From Acidimicrobium ferrooxidans (GTDB taxonomy: Bacteria > Actinomycetota > Geothermincolia > Fen-727 > Anoxymicrobiaceae), in assembly GCA_020723485.1 (NCBI GenBank), contig DYIU01000002.1, positions 405,543 to 469,542 on the forward strand: 64,000 nucleotides of DNA, read 5' to 3'. The notes beneath the pieces were generated by a model. It searched no databases, had not been told where the DNA came from, and saw only the letters and a list, made by a program, of their open reading frames with translations. The translations under genes were made by a program, and so were the position numbers. The stretch's first letter is position 1; each line of letters starts with the position of its first letter. Below are positions 16,311 to 23,526 of the stretch, in pieces.

Positions 16311-16661
16311 CTAGATCGTATGGTTCGCGGTGGTCGTGCAGGAGATGTACGGCGGCGTGCCGTCGACCCAGCCGTAGGAGGCGTCCCCCACCGGGCATAC
16401 CGGTATAGACTTCAGCGTCTTGTTTCCCGAGCCCGTCATGTCCTCCAGGCTCGTCGGATACGCCACGTCCTGGCTGGCCGCCTGGTAAGACTGTATGGCA
16501 CCGTCTACCGTCCTCTGGTTCGACTGGCACGTCCTTCGCTGGGCATTGGAACGGGCGTTCAGGAACACCGGGACCGCTATCGCGACGAGGATTGCGATGA
16601 TAAGTATGACTATCATGAGTTCGATGAGCGTGAAACCCCCGTCTCCACTGACCTGCTCCAT
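16311..16661 (-). CDS. pilA: Type IV major-type pilin, divergent copy
   Basis: A protein of 116 residues from ATG 16661. GGGGGTGA lies 5 nt upstream, whereas the longer GTG start at 16670 has its ribosome site directly against it. A 9-residue leader ends in GG before FTLIELMIVILIIAILVAIAVPVF, the canonical pilin helix, with Glu at +5. The short globular part has three Cys (one near the helix end, two near the C-terminus) and the family ending TTANHTI. It is clearly homologous to the two downstream-numbered pilins but differs at many positions (SQDVAYPTSLEDMTGSG against SDTAAYPTSLADMTAAA). A short glycine-rich stretch precedes the cleavage site. It is flanked by hairpins on both sides and has no clear promoter. 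Confidence 0.93.
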   Translation of the reverse strand: MEQVSGDGGFTLIELMIVILIIAILVAIAVPVFLNARSNAQRRTCQSNQRTVDGAIQSYQAASQDVAYPTSLEDMTGSGNKTLKSIPVCPVGDASYGWVDGTPPYISCTTTANHTI

Positions 16662-16750
16662 CAATGTCACCCCCTTGATGCCGCCACGGCTGACGCCAGC
16701 CAGGAGCCCGCAGCCCGGGACAGGTGATTTCCTTCAGGCTCCTGTTATCG

Positions 16751-16782
16751 AGAGAGCCGGCCCTCAACTGGGCCGGCTCTCT
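16751..16782. terminator. Terminator hairpin between pilA2 and pilA1
   Basis: AGAGAGCCGGCCC - 6 nt - GGGCCGGCTCTCT, 13-bp perfect arms, 25 nt past the pilA2 stop. No T-tract follows on the minus strand. It would limit readthrough into pilA1. Confidence 0.7.
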
Positions 16783-16805
16783 TCGAAACTCTCAGGCCTG
16801 GTAAG

Positions 16806-17175
16806 CCTAGATCGTATGGTTCGCAGTCGTCGGGCAAGAGATCGACGGCGGAGTGCCATTGACCCAGGCATAGCTGGCGCCGCCATTCGGGCAGAGCGGA
16901 ACAGACTTCAGGGTCTTGTTAGCCGCTGCCGTCATGTCGGCGAGGCTGGTCGGATAGGCGGCGGTGTCGCTGTTAGCCTGGTAAGACTGTATGGCACCGT
17001 CTACCGTCCTCTGGTTCGCCTGGCACGTCCTTCTCTGGGCGTTGGAACGGGCGTTCAGGAAGACCGGGACCGCTATCGCTACAAGGATTGCGATAATCAG
17101 GATGACGATCATCAGCTCGATCAGCGTGAAGCCCTCAGCCCGGTGAATCAGCTTTCTCACTATTCTTCACCTCCC
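16806..17175. repeat. 370-bp direct repeat, copy 1 (pilA2 unit)
   Basis: Identical to 17360-17729 except for one base (T at 16860, C at 17414). The repeat begins one base before the stop codon and ends in the ribosome-binding site, so it copies the gene and RBS but not the promoter or terminator. Confidence 0.95.
16807..17160 (-). CDS. pilA: Type IV major pilin, copy 2
   Basis: A protein of 117 residues from GTG 17160 with a strong GGAGGTGA ribosome site 6-7 nt upstream. Leader MRKLIHRAEG is cleaved before FTLIELMIVILIIAILVAIAVP. The C-terminal domain is small, with the motif CQANQRTVDGAIQSYQ after the helix and two Cys near the end (LCPNGGAS and ISCPT), likely one disulfide. It differs from copy 3 by a single residue (Asn here, Asp there, in YAWV-N/D-GTPP). 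It has its own FliA-like promoter (17223-17250) and terminator (16751-16782). With copy 3 it is probably the main pilus subunit. Confidence 0.95.
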   Translation of the reverse strand: MRKLIHRAEGFTLIELMIVILIIAILVAIAVPVFLNARSNAQRRTCQANQRTVDGAIQSYQANSDTAAYPTSLADMTAAANKTLKSVPLCPNGGASYAWVNGTPPSISCPTTANHTI

Positions 17176-17222
17176 TCCGGACAGTCAGCGTGTCTCCAGA
17201 AATATTTACTACTCAGACGTTG

Positions 17223-17250
17223 ATTCGGCATTTCTCGGTTCCTTCTTTAG
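17223..17250 (-). promoter_or_regulatory. FliA/SigD/WhiG-like promoter of pilA2
   Basis: Minus strand: TAAA (17247-17250), 16 nt, GCCGAATC (17223-17230). The -10 box is 63 nt before the GTG. The surrounding 130 nt differ from the sequence upstream of pilA3, so the match is not a by-product of the gene duplication. Confidence 0.6.
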
Positions 17251-17306
17251 CTTTTAGGGGGATTTTCGCCTTCTTTAGGAAGATGCCCCATAGCATCCAG
17301 ATGCAC

Positions 17307-17335
17307 GAAGCCGGCCCCACAGGGGGGCCGGCTTC
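17307..17335. terminator. Terminator hairpin after pilA3
   Basis: GAAGCCGGCCCC - 5 nt - GGGGCCGGCTTC, perfect 12-bp arms, 26 nt past the pilA3 stop. Its GCCGGCCC core resembles the hairpin after pilA2, though the flanks differ. Confidence 0.7.
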
Positions 17336-17359
17336 CCATTTGTTCGGCAGCCTTATACC

Positions 17360-17729
17360 CCTAGATCGTATGGTTCGCAGTCGTCGGGCAAGAGATCGAC
17401 GGCGGAGTGCCATCGACCCAGGCATAGCTGGCGCCGCCATTCGGGCAGAGCGGAACAGACTTCAGGGTCTTGTTAGCCGCTGCCGTCATGTCGGCGAGGC
17501 TGGTCGGATAGGCGGCGGTGTCGCTGTTAGCCTGGTAAGACTGTATGGCACCGTCTACCGTCCTCTGGTTCGCCTGGCACGTCCTTCTCTGGGCGTTGGA
17601 ACGGGCGTTCAGGAAGACCGGGACCGCTATCGCTACAAGGATTGCGATAATCAGGATGACGATCATCAGCTCGATCAGCGTGAAGCCCTCAGCCCGGTGA
17701 ATCAGCTTTCTCACTATTCTTCACCTCCC
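17360..17729. repeat. 370-bp direct repeat, copy 2 (pilA3 unit)
   Basis: Matches 16806-17175 at 369 of 370 positions, offset 554 nt. Such identity in GC-rich coding DNA points to very recent duplication or ongoing gene conversion. Confidence 0.95.
17361..17714 (-). CDS. pilA: Type IV major pilin, copy 3
   Basis: A protein of 117 residues, GTG start at 17714, with the same GGAGGTGA-type ribosome site, leader MRKLIHRAEG and FTLIEL helix as copy 2. The only protein difference is Asp for Asn in the C-terminal YAWVDGTPP loop. It has the best FliA-like promoter of the set (17774-17801) and its own terminator. Being the first pilin after pilC on this strand, with an independent promoter and terminator, it can be expressed separately from the assembly genes, as expected for an abundant subunit. 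Confidence 0.95.
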   Translation of the reverse strand: MRKLIHRAEGFTLIELMIVILIIAILVAIAVPVFLNARSNAQRRTCQANQRTVDGAIQSYQANSDTAAYPTSLADMTAAANKTLKSVPLCPNGGASYAWVDGTPPSISCPTTANHTI

Positions 17730-17773
17730 CTCACGGCCGCATGCGAGAGAATCTGAACAACTCCAATTAATAG

Positions 17774-17801
17774 TTATCGGCAAATTGCAGGAAATCCTTG
17801 A
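17774..17801 (-). promoter_or_regulatory. FliA/SigD/WhiG-like promoter of pilA3
   Basis: Minus strand: TCAA (17798-17801), 16 nt, GCCGATAA (17774-17781). The -10 box matches the FliA/WhiG consensus exactly and lies 60 nt before the GTG. It sits in the 108-nt gap after pilC. Confidence 0.7.
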
Positions 17802-17822
17802 ACCGGTGCGGTGTACCCGCGC

Positions 17823-19040
17823 CTACTTGATCATGCTGATGACCTTGAATATCGGCAGGTAGAGCGCGACGACTATGATGCCGACGCTGCCCCCGAGGAA
17901 TACGATGAGGATAGGCTCGAGCATGGAGGTGAGACCATCCACAGCGTTGTTGACCTCGGTGTCGTAGAATTCGCTGACCTTGTTGAGCATGACGTCCAGG
18001 GCACCGGTCTCCTCGCCTATCGCTATCATCTGGGTGACCATGGGAGGGAACACGTTCGCTTCCTCGAGTGGCTTGGCGATGGTCTGGCCTTCCTTGACGC
18101 TGTCGCGAACGTCATCGAGTGCCCTGGTTATCACGGCGTTGCCGGTTGTCTCCCCCGTGATCTCGAGCGCTCCCAGTATGGGCACGCCGGAAGAGAGCAG
18201 TGTCCCGAGCGTCCTCGAGAACTTGGACATGGCGGTCTTGTGGAACAGCACCCCCACCACGGGGAGCTTCAGCTTTATCTTGTCGATCACCAGGCGACCC
18301 TTGGCCGTTGCCTTGAAGCGTCGGAAGAAGATCACCGAGCCGATGATGACGGCAAGGAGCACCAGGCCTCCCCATCCGCCTATGAAATGGCTGATATTCA
18401 CAAGGACCTGGGTGAACGTCGGCAGAGCGCCGCCCATCTGCTCGAACATGGCAGCGAAGCGAGGGACCACGAAGATTATCATCGCGGAAAGGAGGACAAT
18501 GGTGATTCCGAAGACGGCTATCGGGTAGGTGCTGGCCGATTTCACCTTGGCGCGGATCTCGGCTTCGCGCTCCATCTGGTTGGCCACGCGGAGCAGGACG
18601 TCGTCGAGCATTCCACCGAGCTCGCCCGCGCGGACCATGCTCACATAGAGGCTGTTGAACGCCTCGGGGTGCTTGCCCAGCGCCTCGGAAAGCGAGCGCC
18701 CGGCTTCGACCTCGCGCTGGCAATCGGTGATAACGTCGGCGAGCGTGGTGGATTCTGTCTGCTGGGCGAGGATGCTCAGGCACTTGATGAGGGGAAGGCC
18801 CGCGTTGATCATCGTGGCGAACTGGCGGGTGAAGATCGTCACATCCTGAACCCCCACCTTGGCTCCGAAGATGTGGATCTCCTTCTTGGCCATGGAGACC
18901 TTCTGCTCGTCTATGGAGACGACGAAGTAACCCATCTGCCTGAGCTTGCCGGCGAGGACGTCCGCGTTGTCCGCCTCGAGCGAGCCGGTTATCTCGCGGC
19001 CTGTCCTGTCCCGGACGGTGTAGGTGAATGACGCTGGCAC
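17823..19040 (-). CDS. pilC: Type IV pilus inner-membrane platform protein PilC
   Basis: A protein of 405 residues of the GspF/PilC family. An N-terminal region (about 1-65, FTYTVRDRTGREITGSLEADN) precedes two T2SSF repeats, each ending in membrane helices (about 170-190, 210-240 and 375-400), with the family signature TLLSSGVPILGALEITGETTGN near residue 270. PilC couples rotation by PilB or PilT to pilin insertion or removal. GTG 19040 has AGGAGGG 8 nt upstream. Its promoter region at 19085-19121 separates it from pilT. Confidence 0.95.
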   Translation of the reverse strand: MPASFTYTVRDRTGREITGSLEADNADVLAGKLRQMGYFVVSIDEQKVSMAKKEIHIFGAKVGVQDVTIFTRQFATMINAGLPLIKCLSILAQQTESTTLADVITDCQREVEAGRSLSEALGKHPEAFNSLYVSMVRAGELGGMLDDVLLRVANQMEREAEIRAKVKSASTYPIAVFGITIVLLSAMIIFVVPRFAAMFEQMGGALPTFTQVLVNISHFIGGWGGLVLLAVIIGSVIFFRRFKATAKGRLVIDKIKLKLPVVGVLFHKTAMSKFSRTLGTLLSSGVPILGALEITGETTGNAVITRALDDVRDSVKEGQTIAKPLEEANVFPPMVTQMIAIGEETGALDVMLNKVSEFYDTEVNNAVDGLTSMLEPILIVFLGGSVGIIVVALYLPIFKVISMIK

Positions 19041-19084
19041 TTCAAAACCCTCCTGGTGCGACCCGCGCTGGAGCTCCTACTTGA

Positions 19085-19121
19085 TTATCGAAATAATAGC
19101 ACCAATTCTTGACATCAACAA
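19085..19121 (-). promoter_or_regulatory. Promoter region of pilC with overlapping FliA-like and sigma-70-like boxes
   Basis: Two promoters can be read on the minus strand. FliA-like: TCAA (19109-19112), 16 nt, TTCGATAA (19085-19092), 45 nt before the GTG. Sigma-70-like: TTGTTG (19116-19121), 17 nt, TATTAT (19093-19098). They predict starts only about 8 nt apart, so the gene could be read by either polymerase form. Confidence 0.55.
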
Positions 19122-19155
19122 TACTTAACTGAACACACTGTAATTAACAATTCAA

Positions 19156-19167
19156 GTAATGCATTAC
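19156..19167. repeat. Palindrome in the pilT-pilC gap
   Basis: GTAATGCATTAC is a perfect 12-nt palindrome, followed at 19173-19187 by TGGCA-TTAAT-TGCCA. Both lie between the pilT stop and the pilC promoter. They could be operators or a weak terminator; nothing decides. Confidence 0.3.
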
Positions 19168-19193
19168 ACGTGCCATGGCATTAATTGCCACTT

Positions 19194-20270
19194 CTATCGC
19201 CCGACGAGCCTCCTGAAGTCGTCCTTGTTGTGCGCCCGGGCGAGCCCGGTCTCGTAAGTTATCTGCCCGGCCCTGTACAGAGCGGCGAGCGAGGCGTCCA
19301 TCGTCTGCATCCTGAGCTGACCCCCCGACTGCATGGCGGAATATATCTGGTGGACCTTGGCGTCGCGGACCATGTTGCGTATGGCGGAGGTGGCGATCAT
19401 TACCTCGACCGCGGGGACCCTGGCCCTGCGGTCCTTGGTCGGAACCAGCTGCTGAGTGACTATCGCCTGTATGGTCGAAGCGAGCTGAAGGCGGACCTGC
19501 TGCTGCTGGAAGGTCGGGAAGACGTCTATTATGCGGTCGATGCTCTGGGGCGCGTCCTGGGTGTGAAGGGTCGCGAAGACAAGGTGGCCCGTCTCGGCGG
19601 CGGTCAGCGCGGTCGATATTGTCTCGAGGTCCCTCATCTCGCCCACCAGGACTATGTCGGGGTCCTGGCGCAGCGCGTACTTGAGCGCGTTGGCAAAGGA
19701 GTGTGTGTCCGACCCCACCTCCCTCTGGTTTACTATGCACTTCTTGTGGAGGTGGAGGAACTCGATGGGGTCCTCGATGGTTATGATGTGCTCCTCGCGG
19801 GTGGAGTTGATCAGGTCCATGATGGCGGCGAGGGTGGTCGACTTGCCCTGCCCCGTCGGGCCGGTGACGAGGATGAACCCCCTCGGCAGGCGCGCGAACT
19901 CTTTTATGACCAGCGGCAGCATCAGCTCCTCACAGGTCTTGATGCGGTAGGGGATGATCCTGAAAGCCGCGCCGACGCTGTTTCGCTGGAAGTACGCGTT
20001 GACCCTGAACCTCGCGCTGCCGGGGACGGAGTAAGAGAGGTCGAACTCGAGGTTGGTCTCGAGCGACTCGCGCTGACGGGCCGTCAGGATGCTGTAGACC
20101 ATCTCGCGCGTGTCGTTGCTCATCAGCTTGGGAAGGTCCATCCTCTGAAGCACACCGTTTATGCGAAGAACGGGCGGGACCCCGACCGTTATGTGCAGGT
20201 CGGACGCCCCCCGCTTGATAACTTCCTCGAGAAGCTCGTTGATGTCGAGCTTCACTCCCTGCGTGGCCAT
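19194..20270 (-). CDS. pilT: Type IV pilus retraction ATPase PilT
   Basis: A hexameric ATPase that powers pilus retraction and hence twitching and DNA uptake. The 358 residues show the PilT N-terminus with RGASDLHITVG (20-30), Walker A GPTGQGKST (137-145), the Asp-box IITIEDPIE (162-170), Walker B DPDIVLVGEMRD (203-214), the His-box TGHLVFATLHTQDA and the C-terminal AIRNMVRD motif typical of PilT and absent from PilB. It is 45 nt downstream of pilB. Confidence 0.96.
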   Translation of the reverse strand: MATQGVKLDINELLEEVIKRGASDLHITVGVPPVLRINGVLQRMDLPKLMSNDTREMVYSILTARQRESLETNLEFDLSYSVPGSARFRVNAYFQRNSVGAAFRIIPYRIKTCEELMLPLVIKEFARLPRGFILVTGPTGQGKSTTLAAIMDLINSTREEHIITIEDPIEFLHLHKKCIVNQREVGSDTHSFANALKYALRQDPDIVLVGEMRDLETISTALTAAETGHLVFATLHTQDAPQSIDRIIDVFPTFQQQQVRLQLASTIQAIVTQQLVPTKDRRARVPAVEVMIATSAIRNMVRDAKVHQIYSAMQSGGQLRMQTMDASLAALYRAGQITYETGLARAHNKDDFRRLVGR

Positions 20271-20314
20271 ATCTACACCTCCGTGGATAAGTGAACGGCC
20301 GCCTTCTGAATATA

Positions 20315-22006
20315 CTACATCACGACTCTCAGCACTTCCTCTATCGAGGTCAAGCCCTGCCTGACTTTCACGAAACCGTCCTGGCGAAGGGTCTTCATGC
20401 CCTTCTCCTGGGCCGCCTGGCCCAGCACGTGGGCGGTGGAAACGTTCACGATGAGCTTCTCGATCTCTTCGTCGAGAGCGAAGACCTCGTACAGCCCTAT
20501 GCGTCCGCGGAAGCCGGTGCTGTTACAATACGGACAACCTCCCGGCTTCGCCTTGAACAGCTGTACCTCCCCCTCATCGCCTTGGGAGAAGCCTACGCTG
20601 TCGAGATATTCCTGCTCGTAGTCCGCCTCCTGCCTGCAACGGGTGCAGAGCCGGCGGGCCAGTCTCTGGCTGACCACGCTGTCCACCGCGGACGCGATGA
20701 GGAACGGCTCGATGCCCATCTCCGTCAGCCGGGTTATGGCCGACGGCGCGTCGTTTGTGTGCAGTGTGCAGAGGACCAGGTGGCCGGTGAGGGCGGACTC
20801 GATGGCCATCTTCGCGCTTTCCGCGTCTCGGACCTCCCCGATCATGACTATGTCCGGGTCGCATCTGAGTATTGACCTGAGGGTCGCGGCGAAGGTCAGC
20901 CCGACCCTGGTGTTCACCATCACCTGGTTGAGCCCCTTCATCTGGTACTCTACGGGGTCCTCGACCGTGATGACGTTGACCTCGCGGCGGTTGAGCTCCT
21001 GGAGCGCGGCGTACAGCGTCGTGGTCTTTCCGGAGCCCGTAGGCCCGGTTACGACTACCGTACCGTAAGGCTTGGTGAAAGACTCGCTGAAAGTCCCCAG
21101 GGGGGCGGGTTCCATGCCAAGGTCCTTGAGGCCGATGAGGATAGCGGACCGGTCGAGGATACGGAGGACGATCTTCTCCCCGTGGACGGTGGGAAGCGAA
21201 GCCACGCGCAGGTCGACCACCTGGCCCCCGGCCTCGAGGTTGAAACGCCCGTCCTGAGGGACGCGGCGCTCGGCTATGTTCATGCTGGCCAGGATCTTTA
21301 TCCTGGAGACGAGACCGGGGTGTATCTTGCGGGGCGACCGCCTTATCTCGTGGAGCACCCCGTCGATGCGGTAGCGGATGCGCACGTCCTTCTCCCCAGG
21401 CTCTATGTGTATGTCACTCGCGTGCTCCTGGACCGCCTCGGTGATGAGAAGGTTGACGTACTTGACTATCGGGGCGTCCTCTCCAGCCTCCTTGAGGTCC
21501 GCCTCGTCCTCCTCTTCGTCCTCGTACTCCAGGGCGGGCATCTCGTCGAGTGTCTCGTCCATGTCGACGGCGCTGTGGAGGTAGCGGTCTATAGCCCCCT
21601 TGATGTCGTCCCTGGTGCTGACGACAGGGAGGATATCCATTCCGGTCATGATCCTCAGGTCGTCGAGGGCGAAGACGTTGGTGGGGTCCGCCATGGCGAC
21701 CAGAAGCTTGCCGTCCTGGAACTCGATGGGCACGACCGTGTACCTCCGGGCGAGGTTTGCGTCCACCAGGTTGGCGGCCTCCGGGTCGACCGCGTACGAG
21801 GTCAGGTCGACGTAGCGTATCCCTATCTGTTCGGCGAGCACCGACGTGAGCTGGCCCTCGGTGAGCATCCCCTTGTCGATGAAGACGCGGCCCAGGGACT
21901 TGCCCGAACCCTGCTGCTCGGCCAGCGCTTCCTCGAGCTGGGCTTCGTTTATAAGGTTGTTCTCAAGAAGAAGCCGCCCCAGGCGGTCCTGTTTCGGTTT
22001 CTCCAT
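20315..22006 (-). CDS. pilB: Type IV pilus extension ATPase PilB
   Basis: A protein of 563 residues. The N-terminal MshEN-type domain (about 1-150, with LGRLLLENNLINEAQLEEAL and GYV/IGIRYVDL elements) is of a kind that binds cyclic di-GMP in some family members; whether it does here is untested. The ATPase core has SDIHIEPGE, Walker A GPTGSGKTT, Walker B DPDIVMIGEVRD and TGHLVLCTLHTNDA. A tetracysteine zinc site is present: CTRC near residue 467 and CPYC about 35 residues later. An acidic linker (EYEDEEEDEADL) joins the halves. It lies between aroE and pilT on one strand. Confidence 0.96.
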   Translation of the reverse strand: MEKPKQDRLGRLLLENNLINEAQLEEALAEQQGSGKSLGRVFIDKGMLTEGQLTSVLAEQIGIRYVDLTSYAVDPEAANLVDANLARRYTVVPIEFQDGKLLVAMADPTNVFALDDLRIMTGMDILPVVSTRDDIKGAIDRYLHSAVDMDETLDEMPALEYEDEEEDEADLKEAGEDAPIVKYVNLLITEAVQEHASDIHIEPGEKDVRIRYRIDGVLHEIRRSPRKIHPGLVSRIKILASMNIAERRVPQDGRFNLEAGGQVVDLRVASLPTVHGEKIVLRILDRSAILIGLKDLGMEPAPLGTFSESFTKPYGTVVVTGPTGSGKTTTLYAALQELNRREVNVITVEDPVEYQMKGLNQVMVNTRVGLTFAATLRSILRCDPDIVMIGEVRDAESAKMAIESALTGHLVLCTLHTNDAPSAITRLTEMGIEPFLIASAVDSVVSQRLARRLCTRCRQEADYEQEYLDSVGFSQGDEGEVQLFKAKPGGCPYCNSTGFRGRIGLYEVFALDEEIEKLIVNVSTAHVLGQAAQEKGMKTLRQDGFVKVRQGLTSIEEVLRVVM

Positions 22007-22044
22007 TATCGATGATGCTCCATGCTTTGATCACCGCGCGGCCT

Positions 22045-22908
22045 TTAGATGTGCGCCTCCTCGAGTGCCCGGAGAAGCGCCACGCGCATTACCTCAACCG
22101 GCGCCTCGAGCCCCGTCCAGATCTCAAAAGCGGCCGCCGCCTGGTAGAGCAGCATCCCCTTTCCGTCCATGACCTGCGCCCCTCGCGCCTCCGCCTCCTG
22201 CAGCAGCGGCGGCTGGTAGAGCGAGTAGTTGAGGTCGCAGACGAGCTGGTTCTTGTTGAGCAGCGAAACCGGCACCCGCAGGTCCCCGTTGAAGGTCGTG
22301 AGCGGCGTCGCGTTTATGATCACGTCGGACTCCGCGACCACGATATCGTAATTGTCCTCGGGGGAAAGCCACGAGACCTCTATGTCGGGCGCGCTCTTCA
22401 CGATTATCTCGGCCAGCTGCCTGCTCCGCTCCGGGGACCTGTTGACTATCACGATGGACCCGCAACCGGCCAGTGCGAGGGAGACAGTCACGCTGCGCGA
22501 GGCCCCGCCCGCTCCCAGCACCAGCACCCTGCGCCCCTTCACCTCGTAAGAGAGGTCGCGGACCAGGGCGGTGTAGAATCCGCGCCCGTCCGTGTTATAG
22601 CCGATCAGCCTTCCCTTATCGATGAGGATCGTGTTCACTGCGCCGACCGACTCCGCGAACATTGCGACCTCGTCGAGCAGGGGGATGATGTCCGTCTTGA
22701 ACGGCATCGTGATGTTGACGCCGGTGAAGCGCAGAGCCTTGATCCCGTCGACCGCCTGCTGGAGGAAGCCGGGGTCGACCGGGAGAGGCACGTAGCACCA
22801 GTTCAGTCCGAGGTAATCGAAGGCGGCGTTATGAATGACGGGCGAGAGCGTATGCTCGAGCGGGCTGCCTATGATTCCGACCATCCTGGTGGTTCCGTCG
22901 ATATGCAT
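22045..22908 (-). CDS. aroE: Shikimate dehydrogenase
   Basis: Reduces 3-dehydroshikimate to shikimate with NADPH. The 287 residues include the substrate-binding GSPLEHTLSPVIHNAAF (about 15-31), the catalytic Lys in NITMPFKTDI (about 64-73), NTD in YNTDGRGF, and the nucleotide-binding GAGGASRSV (about 132-140). The other aro genes of this window are 13 kb away, so aroE is embedded alone between the GTPase gene and pilB, 48 and 38 nt away respectively. Confidence 0.95.
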   Translation of the reverse strand: MHIDGTTRMVGIIGSPLEHTLSPVIHNAAFDYLGLNWCYVPLPVDPGFLQQAVDGIKALRFTGVNITMPFKTDIIPLLDEVAMFAESVGAVNTILIDKGRLIGYNTDGRGFYTALVRDLSYEVKGRRVLVLGAGGASRSVTVSLALAGCGSIVIVNRSPERSRQLAEIIVKSAPDIEVSWLSPEDNYDIVVAESDVIINATPLTTFNGDLRVPVSLLNKNQLVCDLNYSLYQPPLLQEAEARGAQVMDGKGMLLYQAAAAFEIWTGLEAPVEVMRVALLRALEEAHI

Positions 22909-22956
22909 CTGCGACTCCAGTACTTACCCGTCCGGCCCGGCCCGGCGGCGCGGCCG

Positions 22957-23505
22957 TCATCCCGCCTCCGCCTCCTCCACATCCGCCGCCCGCTCCAGCA
23001 CCCTCTCCAGCAGGGCCAGGAGGACGTTCTTTACGTCGTTTACCTTCCTTGCGTCACAACTGACGACATCGATGTCGCTGCGGCCGAAGACGAGGTCACG
23101 CACCGCCTCGGGCCTCATGCAGTCCCTGCGGTCAGCCCTGGTGAGGCCTACTACGAACGGGGCCCCCGACATCCTCTCGAACGCCTCTATTATCTTTCCG
23201 GCTTCCACAAACGTCGCCGGGTCCGTCCCGTTCACCAGCACCACGTACCCGAGCATGCCTTCACTCAGTATCTCCCACATGAAGTCGAAGCGCTGCTGCC
23301 CGGGTGTGCCGTAGAGGTGGAGCACGTCCCCGTCCCTCAGTGTTATACGGCCGAAATCCATAGCGACCGTGGTGCTCGACACCTCACCCGACGAGATGGT
23401 GCTCCGCTCGGTGGATACCACTTCTATCTCGCTTATCGAACGGATGAAGGTGGTCTTCCCCGAGTTGAAAGGTCCGCCCACGAGGATCTTGAAAGCCCGC
23501 GCCAA
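22957..23505 (-). CDS. Small Ras-like GTPase (MglA/CvnD-like)
   Basis: A protein of 182 residues with a G1 loop GGPFNSGKT (10-18), switch Thr45/46, a G3 region reading YGTPGQ (65-70) instead of the Ras DxxGQ, and a G4 motif TRAD (122-125) in place of NKxD. These features match the actinobacterial conservon D-type GTPases and relatives of MglA. Such GTPases switch state with the help of roadblock proteins and set polarity or regulate membrane processes. Two roadblock genes lie upstream in the same run, pilB-pilT downstream. It is 21 nt after the DUF4388 gene. Confidence 0.85.
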   Translation of the reverse strand: MARAFKILVGGPFNSGKTTFIRSISEIEVVSTERSTISSGEVSSTTVAMDFGRITLRDGDVLHLYGTPGQQRFDFMWEILSEGMLGYVVLVNGTDPATFVEAGKIIEAFERMSGAPFVVGLTRADRRDCMRPEAVRDLVFGRSDIDVVSCDARKVNDVKNVLLALLERVLERAADVEEAEAG

Positions 23506-23526
23506 GCACCCTCCCGCATCAGGCCG

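Noticed and set aside
16745-16772. CTCGATAA upstream of pilA1 as a further FliA-like promoter.
   Set aside because: No TAAA or TCAA lies 14-17 nt upstream; the sequence there is the terminator stem.
22006-22030. TCAA-N13-ATCGATAA at the pilB start, similar to the pilus promoter boxes.
   Set aside because: Spacing is 13 rather than 16 nt and the -10 box overlaps the pilB start codon, so it cannot serve pilB. It shows that partial matches occur by chance.
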